Positions 25,564 to 34,290 of a DNA stretch of 64,000 nucleotides are shown piece by piece. The notes beneath the pieces are model-generated. The model saw nothing but the letters and a program-made list of their open reading frames with translations, ran no database searches and was not told the origin of the DNA. Made by a program: the position numbers and the translations under genes. Position 1 is the stretch's first letter; each line of letters opens with the position of its first letter. Location of the stretch: positions 62,001 through 126,000 of the forward strand of contig CAXXKR010000001.1 in the NCBI GenBank assembly GCA_963674955.2. The letters are read 5' to 3'. This DNA comes from G963674955 sp963674955 (lineage in GTDB: Bacteria > Desulfobacterota > Desulfovibrionia > Desulfovibrionales > Desulfovibrionaceae).

Positions 25564-26733
25564 CTAACCCGTCAAAACCCTGCCGACCCTTTCCAGGGCG
25601 GACTTCAATGTCTCGTCGTCAAGGGCGTATGAAAAACGTATGCACCGGTCGTCGCCGAAAGCCGCACCCGGCACCAGGGCCACTCCGGCCTGTTCCAGGA
25701 TTTTCGCGCACATTGCCGTGGAATCCGGCGCGTCATCGGTATAGAAGCGATCGAGTACGGGAAACAGATAAAAGGCCCCGTCCGGCCTGGGACAGACCGC
25801 GCCCCAGCCTCTGATGATCTCCAGGGCCATGTCCCTGCGCCTGACGAACGATTCCTTCATGGTCTCCACGATCTCCCACGAACCCTCCAAAGCCGCCACC
25901 GCCGCCTTCTGGGTGATGGAGTTGACGTTGGATGTGCTTTGGCCCTGAATCTTGCTCATGGCCTTGACCAGGTCGGCATGGGCCAGACAAAAACCCAACC
26001 GCCAACCGGTCATGCAGAAACTCTTGGACAAGGCCCCGACCACGGCCACGTTCTCCGGCGCGCCTTCCCAGTATTTGGCCAGGGAGGAGGGCTGGGCCGG
26101 TTCATAAACCAGACGGTCATAGACCTCGTCGGAAATGATGAATATGCCGTTTTTTTCCGCCCACTCGGCGACGGTCGTCAGCCGGTCCTGAGAGTAATGG
26201 CAGCCCGTGGGGTTGGAGGGCGTGTTCAGAATGAGCACCTTGCTCCTCGGGCCGCGCGCGGCCTCGAGATCTTCCACGTCCAGGAGAAAGCCCTTTTCCG
26301 CGCTGGCCGGAACGGCCTTCCACGTTCCCTGGGCCAGCTGGATCATGGCCGGATAGCTGACCCAGTAAGGGGCGGGCAGAAGCACCTCGTCGCCGGGGTT
26401 GACCAGGGCCTGCAAGAGGTTGAACAAAACCTGCTTGCCGCCGTTGGAAACTATGGTGTTCTCCTCGTCGGCCGCCGCCCCGTAAAAACGTCCGTAATAA
26501 CCGGCCACAGCCTTGCGCAGCTCCGGAATGCCCGGCACCGGGGTGTAGCGGGTGAAGCCCTGGTCCATGGCCTGTTTGGCCGCGTCGCAGACGTGGGTTG
26601 GCGTGGGAAAATCGGGCTGCCCCACGGCCAGGCTGACGATCTCCCGGCCCCGGTCCTTGAGCTCCTGGGCCTTGGTGTTGATGGTCAGCGTGGCTGACGG
26701 CTTGATCGCTGAAAGTCTTTGGGAAATATCCAT
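25564..26733 (-). CDS. Class I PLP aminotransferase (aspartate aminotransferase type Ib)
   Basis: The 389-residue enzyme transfers an amino group between aspartate and 2-oxoglutarate, or a related pair. Motifs: SLAVGQPDFPTP (about 35-46), ISDEVYDRLVYE with the PLP Asp/Tyr (about 198-209), the Schiff-base Lys in GALSKSFCMTGWRLGF at about 235, and an arginine near RFSYA for the substrate carboxylate. The ATG at 26733 has AAAGGA 4 nt upstream. It is the first gene of the minus-strand group and divergent from nrdJ, with a shared 155-bp promoter region. Distinction between AspC-type and related subfamilies needs phylogeny. Confidence 0.9.
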   Translation of the reverse strand: MDISQRLSAIKPSATLTINTKAQELKDRGREIVSLAVGQPDFPTPTHVCDAAKQAMDQGFTRYTPVPGIPELRKAVAGYYGRFYGAAADEENTIVSNGGKQVLFNLLQALVNPGDEVLLPAPYWVSYPAMIQLAQGTWKAVPASAEKGFLLDVEDLEAARGPRSKVLILNTPSNPTGCHYSQDRLTTVAEWAEKNGIFIISDEVYDRLVYEPAQPSSLAKYWEGAPENVAVVGALSKSFCMTGWRLGFCLAHADLVKAMSKIQGQSTSNVNSITQKAAVAALEGSWEIVETMKESFVRRRDMALEIIRGWGAVCPRPDGAFYLFPVLDRFYTDDAPDSTAMCAKILEQAGVALVPGAAFGDDRCIRFSYALDDETLKSALERVGRVLTG

Positions 26734-26777
26734 GTCCTTTTACCTTATCTTAATGTTCGAATTTGCGAAACGACCCT

Positions 26778-26794
26778 TTGGCCCTTTTAGTGCA
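26778..26794 (+). promoter_or_regulatory. Weak sigma-54-like sequence upstream of nrdJ
   Basis: TTGGCCCTTTTAGTGCA keeps the GG and GC pairs at the required 10-bp spacing but departs from the consensus at three of the thirteen fixed positions. It would start transcription near 26806, 83 nt before nrdJ. It may be chance. Confidence 0.2.
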
Positions 26795-26888
26795 ATTCCC
26801 TCTTGAGGTAAATGTTTGGTTGTCCTTGAGAAAAGGCCGGGGAACAAAACTGTGGTCTTTGAATTGCAAATATTATAATCTTTTCCTC

Positions 26889-29177
26889 ATGGTTAAAAGC
26901 AATCCAAAAAAAACGAATTTATCCGTGTTACCCAATGATTCCAGTATATTACCCCTGCCTTCTTCCCTGCCGGAAGTGGCCTTGAACGACAATGCGCGCA
27001 TTGTTCTGGAGCGGCGCTACCTGCGAAAAGGTCCGGACGGAATTCCCTTTGAAACCCCCAAGGAACTGTTCTGGCGGGTGGCCTCGACCATAGCCGCCGA
27101 AGAGGCCAAGTACGAAAATCCGCCCACTTCGCCCGAAGATTTAGCCGTTGAGTTCTACAACCTCATGACCTCTTTCAGGTTCCTGCCCAACTCGCCCACG
27201 CTGATGAACGCGGGTGCGCCGCTGGGACAGCTTGCTGCCTGCTTCGTGCTGCCCGTGGAAGACTCCATGGAAGGCATTTTCGACGCCATCAAATACGCCG
27301 CCCTGATTCACAAATCAGGCGGAGGCACGGGCTTTTCCTTTTCCCGGCTCAGGCCAACGGACAGCCGGGTCGGTTCCACCGGGGGCATTGCTTCCGGCCC
27401 CCTGTCCTTTTTGAAAATCTTCAACACGGCCACCGAACAGGTCAAGCAGGGCGGCACCAGGCGCGGAGCCAACATGGCGGTCCTGCGCATAGACCATCCC
27501 GACATCCTCAAGTTCATCCGCGCCAAGGAACGCGAGGGCGTCCTGAACAACTTCAACCTTTCCGTGGGCCTGACCGAGAAGTTCATGCAGGCCGTGGAAA
27601 AGGACGAGGAGTTTTCGCTTGTTTCGCCTCTCAACAAAGAGGTGACCGGAAAGCTGAAGGCCAAGGAGGTCTTTGATCTGCTGGTCTCCAGGGCCTGGCG
27701 TTCAGGCGACCCCGGAATCGTCTTTCTGGACCGCATCAACCGCGACAATCCCACTCCCCAGCTGGGCGAGATCGAATCCACCAACCCTTGCGGCGAACAG
27801 CCGCTGCTGCCCTTTGAGGCCTGCAACCTGGGGTCCATTAACCTGGCGGCCTTTGTCTCGGAAAACAAGAAGGGCAAAGAACCATACGGAGACATGGACT
27901 GGGACGAACTGAAAAAGACCGTGCACTTGTGCGTGCGCTTCCTGGACAATGTCATCGACGCCTCGCGCTACCCCCTGGAGCAGATCGGCGACATGGTGCG
28001 CACCAACCGCAAGATCGGCCTGGGCGTCATGGGCTGGGCCGACCTCCTGTTCATGCTGGAGTTGCCCTATGACTCGCGCAAGGCCCTGAACCTGGCCGAA
28101 AAAACCATGAAATTCATCCAGGCCGAGGCCCGTAGCGCGTCCAAGCAGCTGGCCGAGGAACGCGGCCCCTTTCCGGCCTACGCCGAATCCGTGTTCGGCA
28201 AGCGCAACCTCGGACCGTATCGCAACGCCACCACCACGACCATCGCGCCCACGGGCACCCTGTCCATACTGGCCGGCTGCTCGTCGGGAGTGGAACCACT
28301 CTTCGCCCTGAGCTTCGCAAGAAACGTCATGGACAACGACCGGCTGGTGGAGGTCAACCCGCATTTTGAGAAGGCCCTGAAAAAACACAAGGCCCACAGC
28401 CCCAAGCTCATGGAAGAGGTGGCCGACAAGGGGTCCGTCAGAGAAATGTCCTTTCTGCCCGAAGAGCTGCGCAAGGTCTTTGTCACGGCCATGGACATCG
28501 AACCCCTCTGGCACCTGCGGATGCAGGCCGCTTTTCAGAAATACACGGACAACGCCGTTTCCAAGACCGTGAACCTGTCCAACTCCGCCACCGAGGAGGA
28601 CATCCGGGACATCTACTGGAAGGCCTACGAGCTGGGCTGCAAGGGAGTGACGGTGTATCGCGACGGCTGCAAGTCCGCCCAGGTGCTCACCACCGGCCAG
28701 ACCAGGGAGCCGGGCGAGGTGGACGCCCGTGTGCAGGACCGCCCGGACATGGTTTACGGCTTCACCCGCAAGGTTGAAACGGGATACGGGGCACTGTATC
28801 TGACCATCAACGAGATCGACGGCAAGCCCTTCGAGGTCTTCGCCACCATCGGCAAGTCCGGCCGCTCCATAATGGCCAAGGCCGAGGCGATCGGACGGCT
28901 TGTGTCACTGGCCCTGCGAAGCGGGGTCGGGGTGCGCGAGATCGTGGAACAGCTGAAGGGCATCGGCGGTGAAAGCCCCAAGTTCAACAAGAGGCACCTG
29001 ATCCAGTCCATACCCGATGCCGTGGCCATCATCATGGAGGAGCGCTACCTCAAGGGCTCGCCAGCCAAGACCGAAAGCTCCCTGGCAAAGGCCCTTTGCC
29101 CGGACTGCGGGTCCGAGATAACCTTTGAGGAGGGCTGCGCCACCTGCCATTCATGCGGGTATACGAAGTGCGGCTAG
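26889..29177 (+). CDS. nrdJ: Adenosylcobalamin-dependent ribonucleotide reductase (class II)
   Basis: Reduces ribonucleotides for DNA synthesis using vitamin B12 and without oxygen. The 762-residue protein carries the NrdJ pattern ARIVLERRYLRKGPDG at the N-terminus, the redox cysteine in LAACFVLPVEDSMEG (about 112), the thiyl-radical Cys and active-site Glu region in NPCGEQPLLPFEACNLGSINL (about 300), and GTLSILAGCSSGVEP. The C-terminal tail is cysteine-rich (CPDCGSEITFEEGC... CGYTKCG) and includes the pair that passes electrons from thioredoxin. I start at ATG 26889. The frame is open upstream to 26763, but those residues do not look like the family. No clear Shine-Dalgarno site or cobalamin riboswitch is visible upstream. 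Confidence 0.94.
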   Translation: MVKSNPKKTNLSVLPNDSSILPLPSSLPEVALNDNARIVLERRYLRKGPDGIPFETPKELFWRVASTIAAEEAKYENPPTSPEDLAVEFYNLMTSFRFLPNSPTLMNAGAPLGQLAACFVLPVEDSMEGIFDAIKYAALIHKSGGGTGFSFSRLRPTDSRVGSTGGIASGPLSFLKIFNTATEQVKQGGTRRGANMAVLRIDHPDILKFIRAKEREGVLNNFNLSVGLTEKFMQAVEKDEEFSLVSPLNKEVTGKLKAKEVFDLLVSRAWRSGDPGIVFLDRINRDNPTPQLGEIESTNPCGEQPLLPFEACNLGSINLAAFVSENKKGKEPYGDMDWDELKKTVHLCVRFLDNVIDASRYPLEQIGDMVRTNRKIGLGVMGWADLLFMLELPYDSRKALNLAEKTMKFIQAEARSASKQLAEERGPFPAYAESVFGKRNLGPYRNATTTTIAPTGTLSILAGCSSGVEPLFALSFARNVMDNDRLVEVNPHFEKALKKHKAHSPKLMEEVADKGSVREMSFLPEELRKVFVTAMDIEPLWHLRMQAAFQKYTDNAVSKTVNLSNSATEEDIRDIYWKAYELGCKGVTVYRDGCKSAQVLTTGQTREPGEVDARVQDRPDMVYGFTRKVETGYGALYLTINEIDGKPFEVFATIGKSGRSIMAKAEAIGRLVSLALRSGVGVREIVEQLKGIGGESPKFNKRHLIQSIPDAVAIIMEERYLKGSPAKTESSLAKALCPDCGSEITFEEGCATCHSCGYTKCG

Positions 29178-29196
29178 ATCGAAAACAACCGCCCGT

Positions 29197-29715
29197 TCAG
29201 TGAATGGACCTGTTTTCCGGTTCCGAGGCCAGGCCCGGTCCCTGGCCGGGAACCTCCAGGGCCATAAGCTCCTCCACGGTAACATCCGGCCCCACCCACA
29301 ACGCTCCGGGTCCGTTCCAGCGCTCGACCAGCATCTTGGCGTGTTCCAGCCCGATCCTGACCATGCGCGTGTATTCGTCCCGGTCGAAAATAAACTCCGC
29401 CTCATGTGTCCATTCCGGCAGGTCCTCCCCTGGAGGCCAGGAAATAGGATTTCGCAAGACCCAACGAATCTCTCCATTGACATGGGTCACCTGAACGCCC
29501 TGGTCGATGCCCAGGCAGCCGGGAGAGCCGCAACTGCAGGTGAAGATGAACAGTTCTCCGTCCAGTCCCACGCTGGTCACCAAATCCACCGGGTCGATGT
29601 AGACATCCGATTCGTGAATATACTGCCCGTCAATGGTCAGGTTGAAATCAATGTAGGCGTCTTCGGGGTTGCCCTCGTCCAGGGTCAGGGCAACGGACAG
29701 GCCGAGCACGTTCAT
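29197..29715 (-). CDS. Hypothetical protein with a CxCxxxxC motif
   Basis: A 172-residue acidic protein, probably cytosolic. It begins MNVLGLSVALTLDEGN and has a possible metal-binding FTCSCGSPGC motif at about 66-75, a pattern seen in several small uncharacterised or immunity-like proteins. The rest is unremarkable and I recognise no family. The start ATG at 29715 is chosen because AGAGGGAAG stands 5 nt upstream; in-frame ATGs at 29739 and 29850 are possible. It converges on nrdJ, with 19 bp between the stops, and no partner gene is near. Confidence 0.7.
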   Translation of the reverse strand: MNVLGLSVALTLDEGNPEDAYIDFNLTIDGQYIHESDVYIDPVDLVTSVGLDGELFIFTCSCGSPGCLGIDQGVQVTHVNGEIRWVLRNPISWPPGEDLPEWTHEAEFIFDRDEYTRMVRIGLEHAKMLVERWNGPGALWVGPDVTVEELMALEVPGQGPGLASEPENRSIH

Positions 29716-30081
29716 GCTTCTTCCCTCTGATGTGTTCATGGGCCAGGACATACACCCAAACCCGCTGGTCGGGAAGAGATAAAACCCCCGGGTGAAAAGG
29801 AAATGTAAACGGAAAGTACGGATCAGGCCAAGCAATCTCCCTTGGTCCACTGATGAATGACATATTTGTGCAAATTGCTTCCAAACGAATAATTTATGCC
29901 AAACTACCTAGACATCTTTGCCAGAACATGCTGTATTCTATGTATGTTGGGGGGCTCATCCGTCTTCTTCGCGAATGATTGAAAAACGGCATATACCATA
30001 GGTGAATCCGGCTTGGGCCAAGACCCGTGACTCGGCGACAAGTCTTTAACAACTGCGCGCACCCGGAAAAAGGATTGCGAA
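29716..30081. other. 366-bp divergent intergenic region
   Basis: The region lies between the CxCxxxxC protein gene (minus) and the sensor kinase (plus). It must hold both promoters, but I see no convincing -35/-10 pair, sigma-54 site, hairpin or RNA gene. Short frames on both strands are overlapping and without ribosome-binding sites. AAAAAGGATTG just before 30082 is the kinase ribosome-binding site. Confidence 0.6.
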
Positions 30082-32229
30082 ATGTTTCGTTCCAACCTGA
30101 ATAAGATATTGCTTCTTTTTGTCGTGATCGCGATAGTTTCGGCCCTGTTCGTGGTCAACAATCTGCTCATCAACCGTGCGGTCTCGAAACATGAGGAGCA
30201 ATTCAACGACAACCAGATGGTCCAGACGCACCTGGCCGGCGAGGCGCTGAAAGAAGCCCTTGAAAGCCTGCGCAAGGATACCTCCGTGGTTGCCGAGTAT
30301 TCCCTCAGGGAACTATCCGCGGGCCAACGCAGCCTGGACTCCATCCAAGGGCTGATCGACCTTATCCGGGCGAAAACCGGAGCTTTGGCCTGCGCCTACT
30401 TTTCGTCGCCGGAAAAGTATCTTCTTTCAAGCAATGAAAAAAGCGATCGCGGCGAAAAATCCCTCGTTCTTCTGAAACAGTGGGCGGCAACCTATTGGGA
30501 CAAGGTCCGTCCCGGCTCGAAAATCTTCGCCCCGCCCTTTCATGTGACCACGGAAAAACAGCTGGCCGGCATAATGCACCCCGTTTCCCTTGAGGGGGAA
30601 AAACAGGGTATCCTGATCGTCGCCGTGGACCTGAGGCCGCTCATCGACAGCTACGTCAAGCCCCTTCGCTCCGGCCAGTACGGAGCGGGCTATCTGCTCT
30701 CCGAAGACGGAACCATAGTCTTCGACCACGAGGAGGAGATAATCGGGCGCAACGTGTTCGACGGCATGCACGATAAATATCCGGAACTGCTTGCCGTGGA
30801 CAAGAGACTGGTCTCCGAGGAGTCCGGCCGCGCGGAATACTCCTTCACCGTGAAAAGGGACGGCAGGGTTTCAAGAAAACTCATCGCTTGGAGCGCGGTC
30901 TCCCTGGGTGAAAGGAAAATGGTGGTCTGCCTGTCCGCCCCGGATATAGAGATAGACGGGGCCCTGGAAGAAACGAAACTCTTCCAGGCGACCTCCATAG
31001 TCCTGGTTCTCATTCTCCTTGGTTCGGGCGGCTTCTATTATTCCAAACGCGAAACCGCCAAAAAGGTGAAAAAACTTCGCAACTATTTGTCAAACATCAT
31101 CAACTCCATGCCTTCGGTGCTCGTGGGCGTGGACAGTGAAGGCAGGGTCACCCAGTGGAACAACGAGGCCCAGCGGGCCACGGGCGTGCCGGAAGCCGAA
31201 GCGGTCGGCCAGCCCCTTGACCAGGCCTTCCCGCGCCTTGCAGAGGAAATGAAGCGCGTCCACGAAGCCATGCGCACGCGTGAAGCGCAGGCAAACCCCA
31301 AACGTCCGCGACAGGAAAACGGGGTCACCCACTACGAGGATATCACTGTCTTCCCCTTGGTGGCCAACGGGGTCGAGGGCGCGGTGATCCGCATCGACGA
31401 CGTGACAAGCCGCGTCAGGCTGGAGGAAATGATGGTCCAGTCCGAAAAGATGATGTCCGTGGGAGGGCTGGCCGCAGGCATGGCCCATGAAATAAACAAC
31501 CCCCTGGCCGCCATTCTCGGCTATTCCTACAATATCAACACAAGAATTTTCAGCGACAAGAAAAAGAACTTGGCAGTGGCCGAGGAATGTTCCGTCTCCC
31601 TGGACAAAGTCCGGGAATACCTTATCAAGCGCGACATCCTGACCATGCTCGACGGCATCAGGGATTCCGGCAACAGGGCGGCCAAGATCGTGACCAACAT
31701 GCTCAGCTTCAGCCGCAAGGGAGGAAAGCAGCTCCGCCTCTGCAACCTGCGGAAACTGCTGGAAGACACCCTTGAGCTGGCCTCCAAGGATTATGACCTG
31801 AAAAAAAATTTCGACTTCCGCCAGATAGAGATCACGAGGGACTACGAAGCGGACATGCCCCTGGTGCCCTGCGAGGGAAACGGAATACAGCAGGTCTTTC
31901 TCAACCTGCTCAAGAACGGAGCCGAGGCCATGTCGGAAAAGAACTACAAGGGCGAGCCGCCCCGTTTCTTTCTGAGCCTGCGGAAGGAAAACGACATGGC
32001 CGTATTCGAAATCAAGGACAACGGCCCCGGCATCGAGGAAAAGACCAAGATGCGCATATTCGAGCCCTTCTACACCTCAAAACCTGTGGGCCAGGGCACC
32101 GGCCTGGGATTGTCCGTTTCCTATTTCATCATTACGGACCAGCACAAGGGAAGCATGGAAGTGCACTCCGTGCCCGGCAGCTGGACCAGCTTCGTCATAA
32201 AGCTGCCCCTTGCACACAAGGAGAGTTGA
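30082..32229 (+). CDS. Membrane sensor histidine kinase with Cache and PAS domains
   Basis: A 715-residue kinase. A transmembrane helix lies at about 8-30, a periplasmic dCache-like sensor at 40-295 (IAPPFHVTTEKQ... GYLLSEDGTIVFDHEEEIIG is typical) and a second helix at 300-320. A PAS domain follows (ILSNIINSMPSVLVGVD at about 335-450), then HisKA with His in MAHEINNPLAAILG (about 468), and a HATPase with DNGPGIEE and GTGLGLSVSYF. It should sense a small molecule outside the cytoplasm, such as an organic acid or amino acid, and phosphorylate the receiver protein encoded directly after it. Confidence 0.92.
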   Translation: MFRSNLNKILLLFVVIAIVSALFVVNNLLINRAVSKHEEQFNDNQMVQTHLAGEALKEALESLRKDTSVVAEYSLRELSAGQRSLDSIQGLIDLIRAKTGALACAYFSSPEKYLLSSNEKSDRGEKSLVLLKQWAATYWDKVRPGSKIFAPPFHVTTEKQLAGIMHPVSLEGEKQGILIVAVDLRPLIDSYVKPLRSGQYGAGYLLSEDGTIVFDHEEEIIGRNVFDGMHDKYPELLAVDKRLVSEESGRAEYSFTVKRDGRVSRKLIAWSAVSLGERKMVVCLSAPDIEIDGALEETKLFQATSIVLVLILLGSGGFYYSKRETAKKVKKLRNYLSNIINSMPSVLVGVDSEGRVTQWNNEAQRATGVPEAEAVGQPLDQAFPRLAEEMKRVHEAMRTREAQANPKRPRQENGVTHYEDITVFPLVANGVEGAVIRIDDVTSRVRLEEMMVQSEKMMSVGGLAAGMAHEINNPLAAILGYSYNINTRIFSDKKKNLAVAEECSVSLDKVREYLIKRDILTMLDGIRDSGNRAAKIVTNMLSFSRKGGKQLRLCNLRKLLEDTLELASKDYDLKKNFDFRQIEITRDYEADMPLVPCEGNGIQQVFLNLLKNGAEAMSEKNYKGEPPRFFLSLRKENDMAVFEIKDNGPGIEEKTKMRIFEPFYTSKPVGQGTGLGLSVSYFIITDQHKGSMEVHSVPGSWTSFVIKLPLAHKES

Positions 32230-32230
32230 C

Positions 32231-32611
32231 ATGCCGCACTGCATTCTGATCCTTGACGATGACCACCAGGTCAGGAACAGTCTGGCCATCCACCTGGAAG
32301 ACGAGGACTTCGCGGTTCACGAAGCAATAACCGCGGAAGAGGCTTTTGATTTGCTCGAGGAACACAAGGTTGATCTGGTGGTGGTCGACCTTCGCCTGCC
32401 GGGCATGGACGGCGCGGATTTCATTCACGAGGCCTGGGCAAAGTGGCCCGACATGAAATTCATCATCTACACCGGGTCGCCGGAATTCAGCGTTCCCATC
32501 GAACTGACCACCCTGCCCTGCGTGGCCGATTCGATTTTCTTCAAGCCCCTTTCCGACCCGGAGGCCATGGTCGATCAGATAAGGGACCTGCTGGACAGCC
32601 GAACCGGTTGA
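32231..32611 (+). CDS. Single-domain response regulator
   Basis: A 126-residue receiver domain without an output domain. The acidic pair is in LILDDDHQ (about 9-12), the phospho-acceptor Asp is in LVVVDLRLPGMDG at about 54, and the conserved Lys is in FFKPLSDPE at about 107. The ATG at 32231 has AAGGAGAG 6 nt upstream, whereas an open start 21 nt earlier does not. It begins 1 nt after the kinase stop, so it is the likely phospho-acceptor for that kinase. With no output domain it must act by protein contact or phosphorelay. An FtsE-like gene follows after 68 nt. Confidence 0.9.
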   Translation: MPHCILILDDDHQVRNSLAIHLEDEDFAVHEAITAEEAFDLLEEHKVDLVVVDLRLPGMDGADFIHEAWAKWPDMKFIIYTGSPEFSVPIELTTLPCVADSIFFKPLSDPEAMVDQIRDLLDSRTG

Positions 32612-32679
32612 CAATTCGAAAAGACCCTTCCTCCATTCCCGTTTTACAAATCCCTTCGCCATGGCTATAACCCTTGCTC

Positions 32680-33363
32680 ATGGTCGACCTGAAACACCTT
32701 TCATACAACTTCGGTTCCGACTGGGCCCTGAAGGATATCTCCTTCAGCCTCGACAAGGGCGGGTTCCTCTTCCTGACCGGCCACTCCGGGGCCGGAAAAA
32801 CCACCCTGCTCCGGCTGTTGTACGGAGACCTGCCGCTCAAGCGCGGACAGGCCTCGGTTGCCGGCTTCAACCTGCACAAGCTCAAGAAAAACGACGTGCC
32901 TGAACTGAGGCGAAAGGTCAGCGTGGTCTTTCAAGACTTCAAAATACTTCCGGACCGCACGGTGTTTGAGAACGTGGCCCTGGCCCTGGAGGTCCGGGGC
33001 ATGCGCCGCCATCACCTTGAGCGGCGGGTGCGGGCCATCGTCCGCGCCCTGGGCCTGGAAAAGAAAAGCTACACCAAGTGCGAAAGGCTTTCCGGCGGCG
33101 AGCAGCAGCGCGTGGCCATCGCCCGATCAATGGTCACCAACCCCAAACTTATCCTGGCCGACGAACCCACGGGAAACCTGGATATGGACCTGACCATGCA
33201 TCTCATGGAAATATTCAAGCAGTTCCACACCTACGGAACCACCGTGATCATGGCCACACACAACAAGGAAGTCCTGCAAACCGTTCCCGAGGCAGACATC
33301 CTGCACCTGGAAAACGGCATGGTGGTCGACTCCAAATGCCGCCTGAACCGCTCGGGGGAATAG
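32680..33363 (+). CDS. ftsE: FtsE-like ABC transporter ATP-binding protein
   Basis: A 227-residue ATPase with Walker A TGHSGAGKTTLLRLL (about 35-48), Q-loop FQDFKILPD, signature LSGGEQQRVAIARSM (about 138-152), Walker B LILADEPTGNLD and the switch His in MATHN. The closest match in layout is FtsE, which together with FtsX drives peptidoglycan hydrolases during cell division at the inner membrane. Starts at ATG 32680 (an adjacent TTG at 32674 is less likely). ftsX follows with no gap. The upstream two-component pair may or may not control it. Confidence 0.9.
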   Translation: MVDLKHLSYNFGSDWALKDISFSLDKGGFLFLTGHSGAGKTTLLRLLYGDLPLKRGQASVAGFNLHKLKKNDVPELRRKVSVVFQDFKILPDRTVFENVALALEVRGMRRHHLERRVRAIVRALGLEKKSYTKCERLSGGEQQRVAIARSMVTNPKLILADEPTGNLDMDLTMHLMEIFKQFHTYGTTVIMATHNKEVLQTVPEADILHLENGMVVDSKCRLNRSGE

Positions 33364-34224
33364 ATGTTCTTCAGACTTACCATGCGCGGCCTTCTCGACT
33401 TCCGGCTCCACCCCTGGGCCCAATTTTTCACCCTTGCGGTCGTCACCATGGTCGCCCTTCTGGCCGGCGTGTTTCTCATGCTCCTGCACAACATCAACCA
33501 GGAGCTGCTCAGGAACCAGGGCCAGGTTCAATTTCAGATATACTGGGCCCCCGGCGCGGACACGGCCAAGGTCGAGGGGCAATGGCGTGAGCTTCGCCAG
33601 ATGGAGGGTCTCAAGGAACTGGACACCTATTCCCCGAAACGCGCCCTCATGGAGTTGGCCGAGGCCATGGACACGGCTGATTTCTCATGGCTGGAGGGGC
33701 GCAACCCTTTGCCTGCTTCGGCCCTGGTTCAGTTCGAGGTTCCCCCCGACAAGGAGGACTTCGCCCAGAACCTTCTGGCCAGACTCAAGGAGTTGCCCGG
33801 CGTGGAAAAAGTCCACTACAACCCCATGCAGATCGACCTGGCCAGAGGCTGGATGGCGGTCACGCGCACCGTAATCTGGCCCATGATCGGCTTCCTGGGG
33901 CTGGTGGTCGCCCTGACCGTGGGCAATACAATCAAGCTTTCCCTGCTGACGCGCAGGGACGAGGTGGAGATACTGGCCCTGGTGGGGGCCCGGCCCTGGT
34001 ACATCCGCTGGCCTCTGCTGGTGGGCGGCGCGGTTCTGGGACTGCTGGGCGGCTTGATCTCGCTGGGGCTGCTCAAGCTGGCTCAGATTTCGCTTCAGGA
34101 AGCGCTTTACACTCCGCCCCTTTTCTTTCGTGTTGGTTTCCTGCCCCCGGTCCAGTGCGCGGCCATGGTGGGCGCGGTGATTCTGGTCTGCGTTGCCAGC
34201 AGCTGGGTGGCTGTTCGGAAGTAG
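33364..34224 (+). CDS. ftsX: FtsX-like cell-division permease
   Basis: A 286-residue inner-membrane protein with one N-terminal helix (about 20-42), a periplasmic domain of about 130 residues (ELDTYSPKRALMELAEAMDT... LPGVEKVHYN), and three helices in the C-terminal half (about 177-200, 215-245, 260-282). This is the standard FtsX topology. The ATG follows the ftsE stop directly. Together they should form the FtsEX complex that recruits or activates a murein hydrolase; no such hydrolase gene is adjacent. Confidence 0.88.
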   Translation: MFFRLTMRGLLDFRLHPWAQFFTLAVVTMVALLAGVFLMLLHNINQELLRNQGQVQFQIYWAPGADTAKVEGQWRELRQMEGLKELDTYSPKRALMELAEAMDTADFSWLEGRNPLPASALVQFEVPPDKEDFAQNLLARLKELPGVEKVHYNPMQIDLARGWMAVTRTVIWPMIGFLGLVVALTVGNTIKLSLLTRRDEVEILALVGARPWYIRWPLLVGGAVLGLLGGLISLGLLKLAQISLQEALYTPPLFFRVGFLPPVQCAAMVGAVILVCVASSWVAVRK

Positions 34225-34258
34225 CCGGATTCCGGCGCTGTCTTTCGGAAAAACCAAG

Positions 34259-34276
34259 CTCCCCCAAAAAGGGGAG
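34259..34276 (+). promoter_or_regulatory. Hairpin before the ilvD ribosome-binding site
   Basis: CTCCCC at 34259-34264 and GGGGAG at 34271-34276 form a perfect 6-bp stem with a 6-nt loop (caaaaa). The strong site GAGGAGGAA follows at once and ATG is at 34291. No U-run follows, so it is not a simple terminator; it may influence ilvD translation or be a processing element. Confidence 0.45.
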
Positions 34277-34290
34277 AGGAGGAATATTTT

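Noticed and set aside
26734..26888. Cobalamin riboswitch upstream of the B12-dependent nrdJ
   Set aside because: No B12-box-like sequence or suitable structure was found in the 155-bp region.
29904..30344. Minus-strand open frame overlapping the start of the sensor kinase gene
   Set aside because: It runs over the start of a clear kinase gene and has no family-like features; it is a shadow frame.
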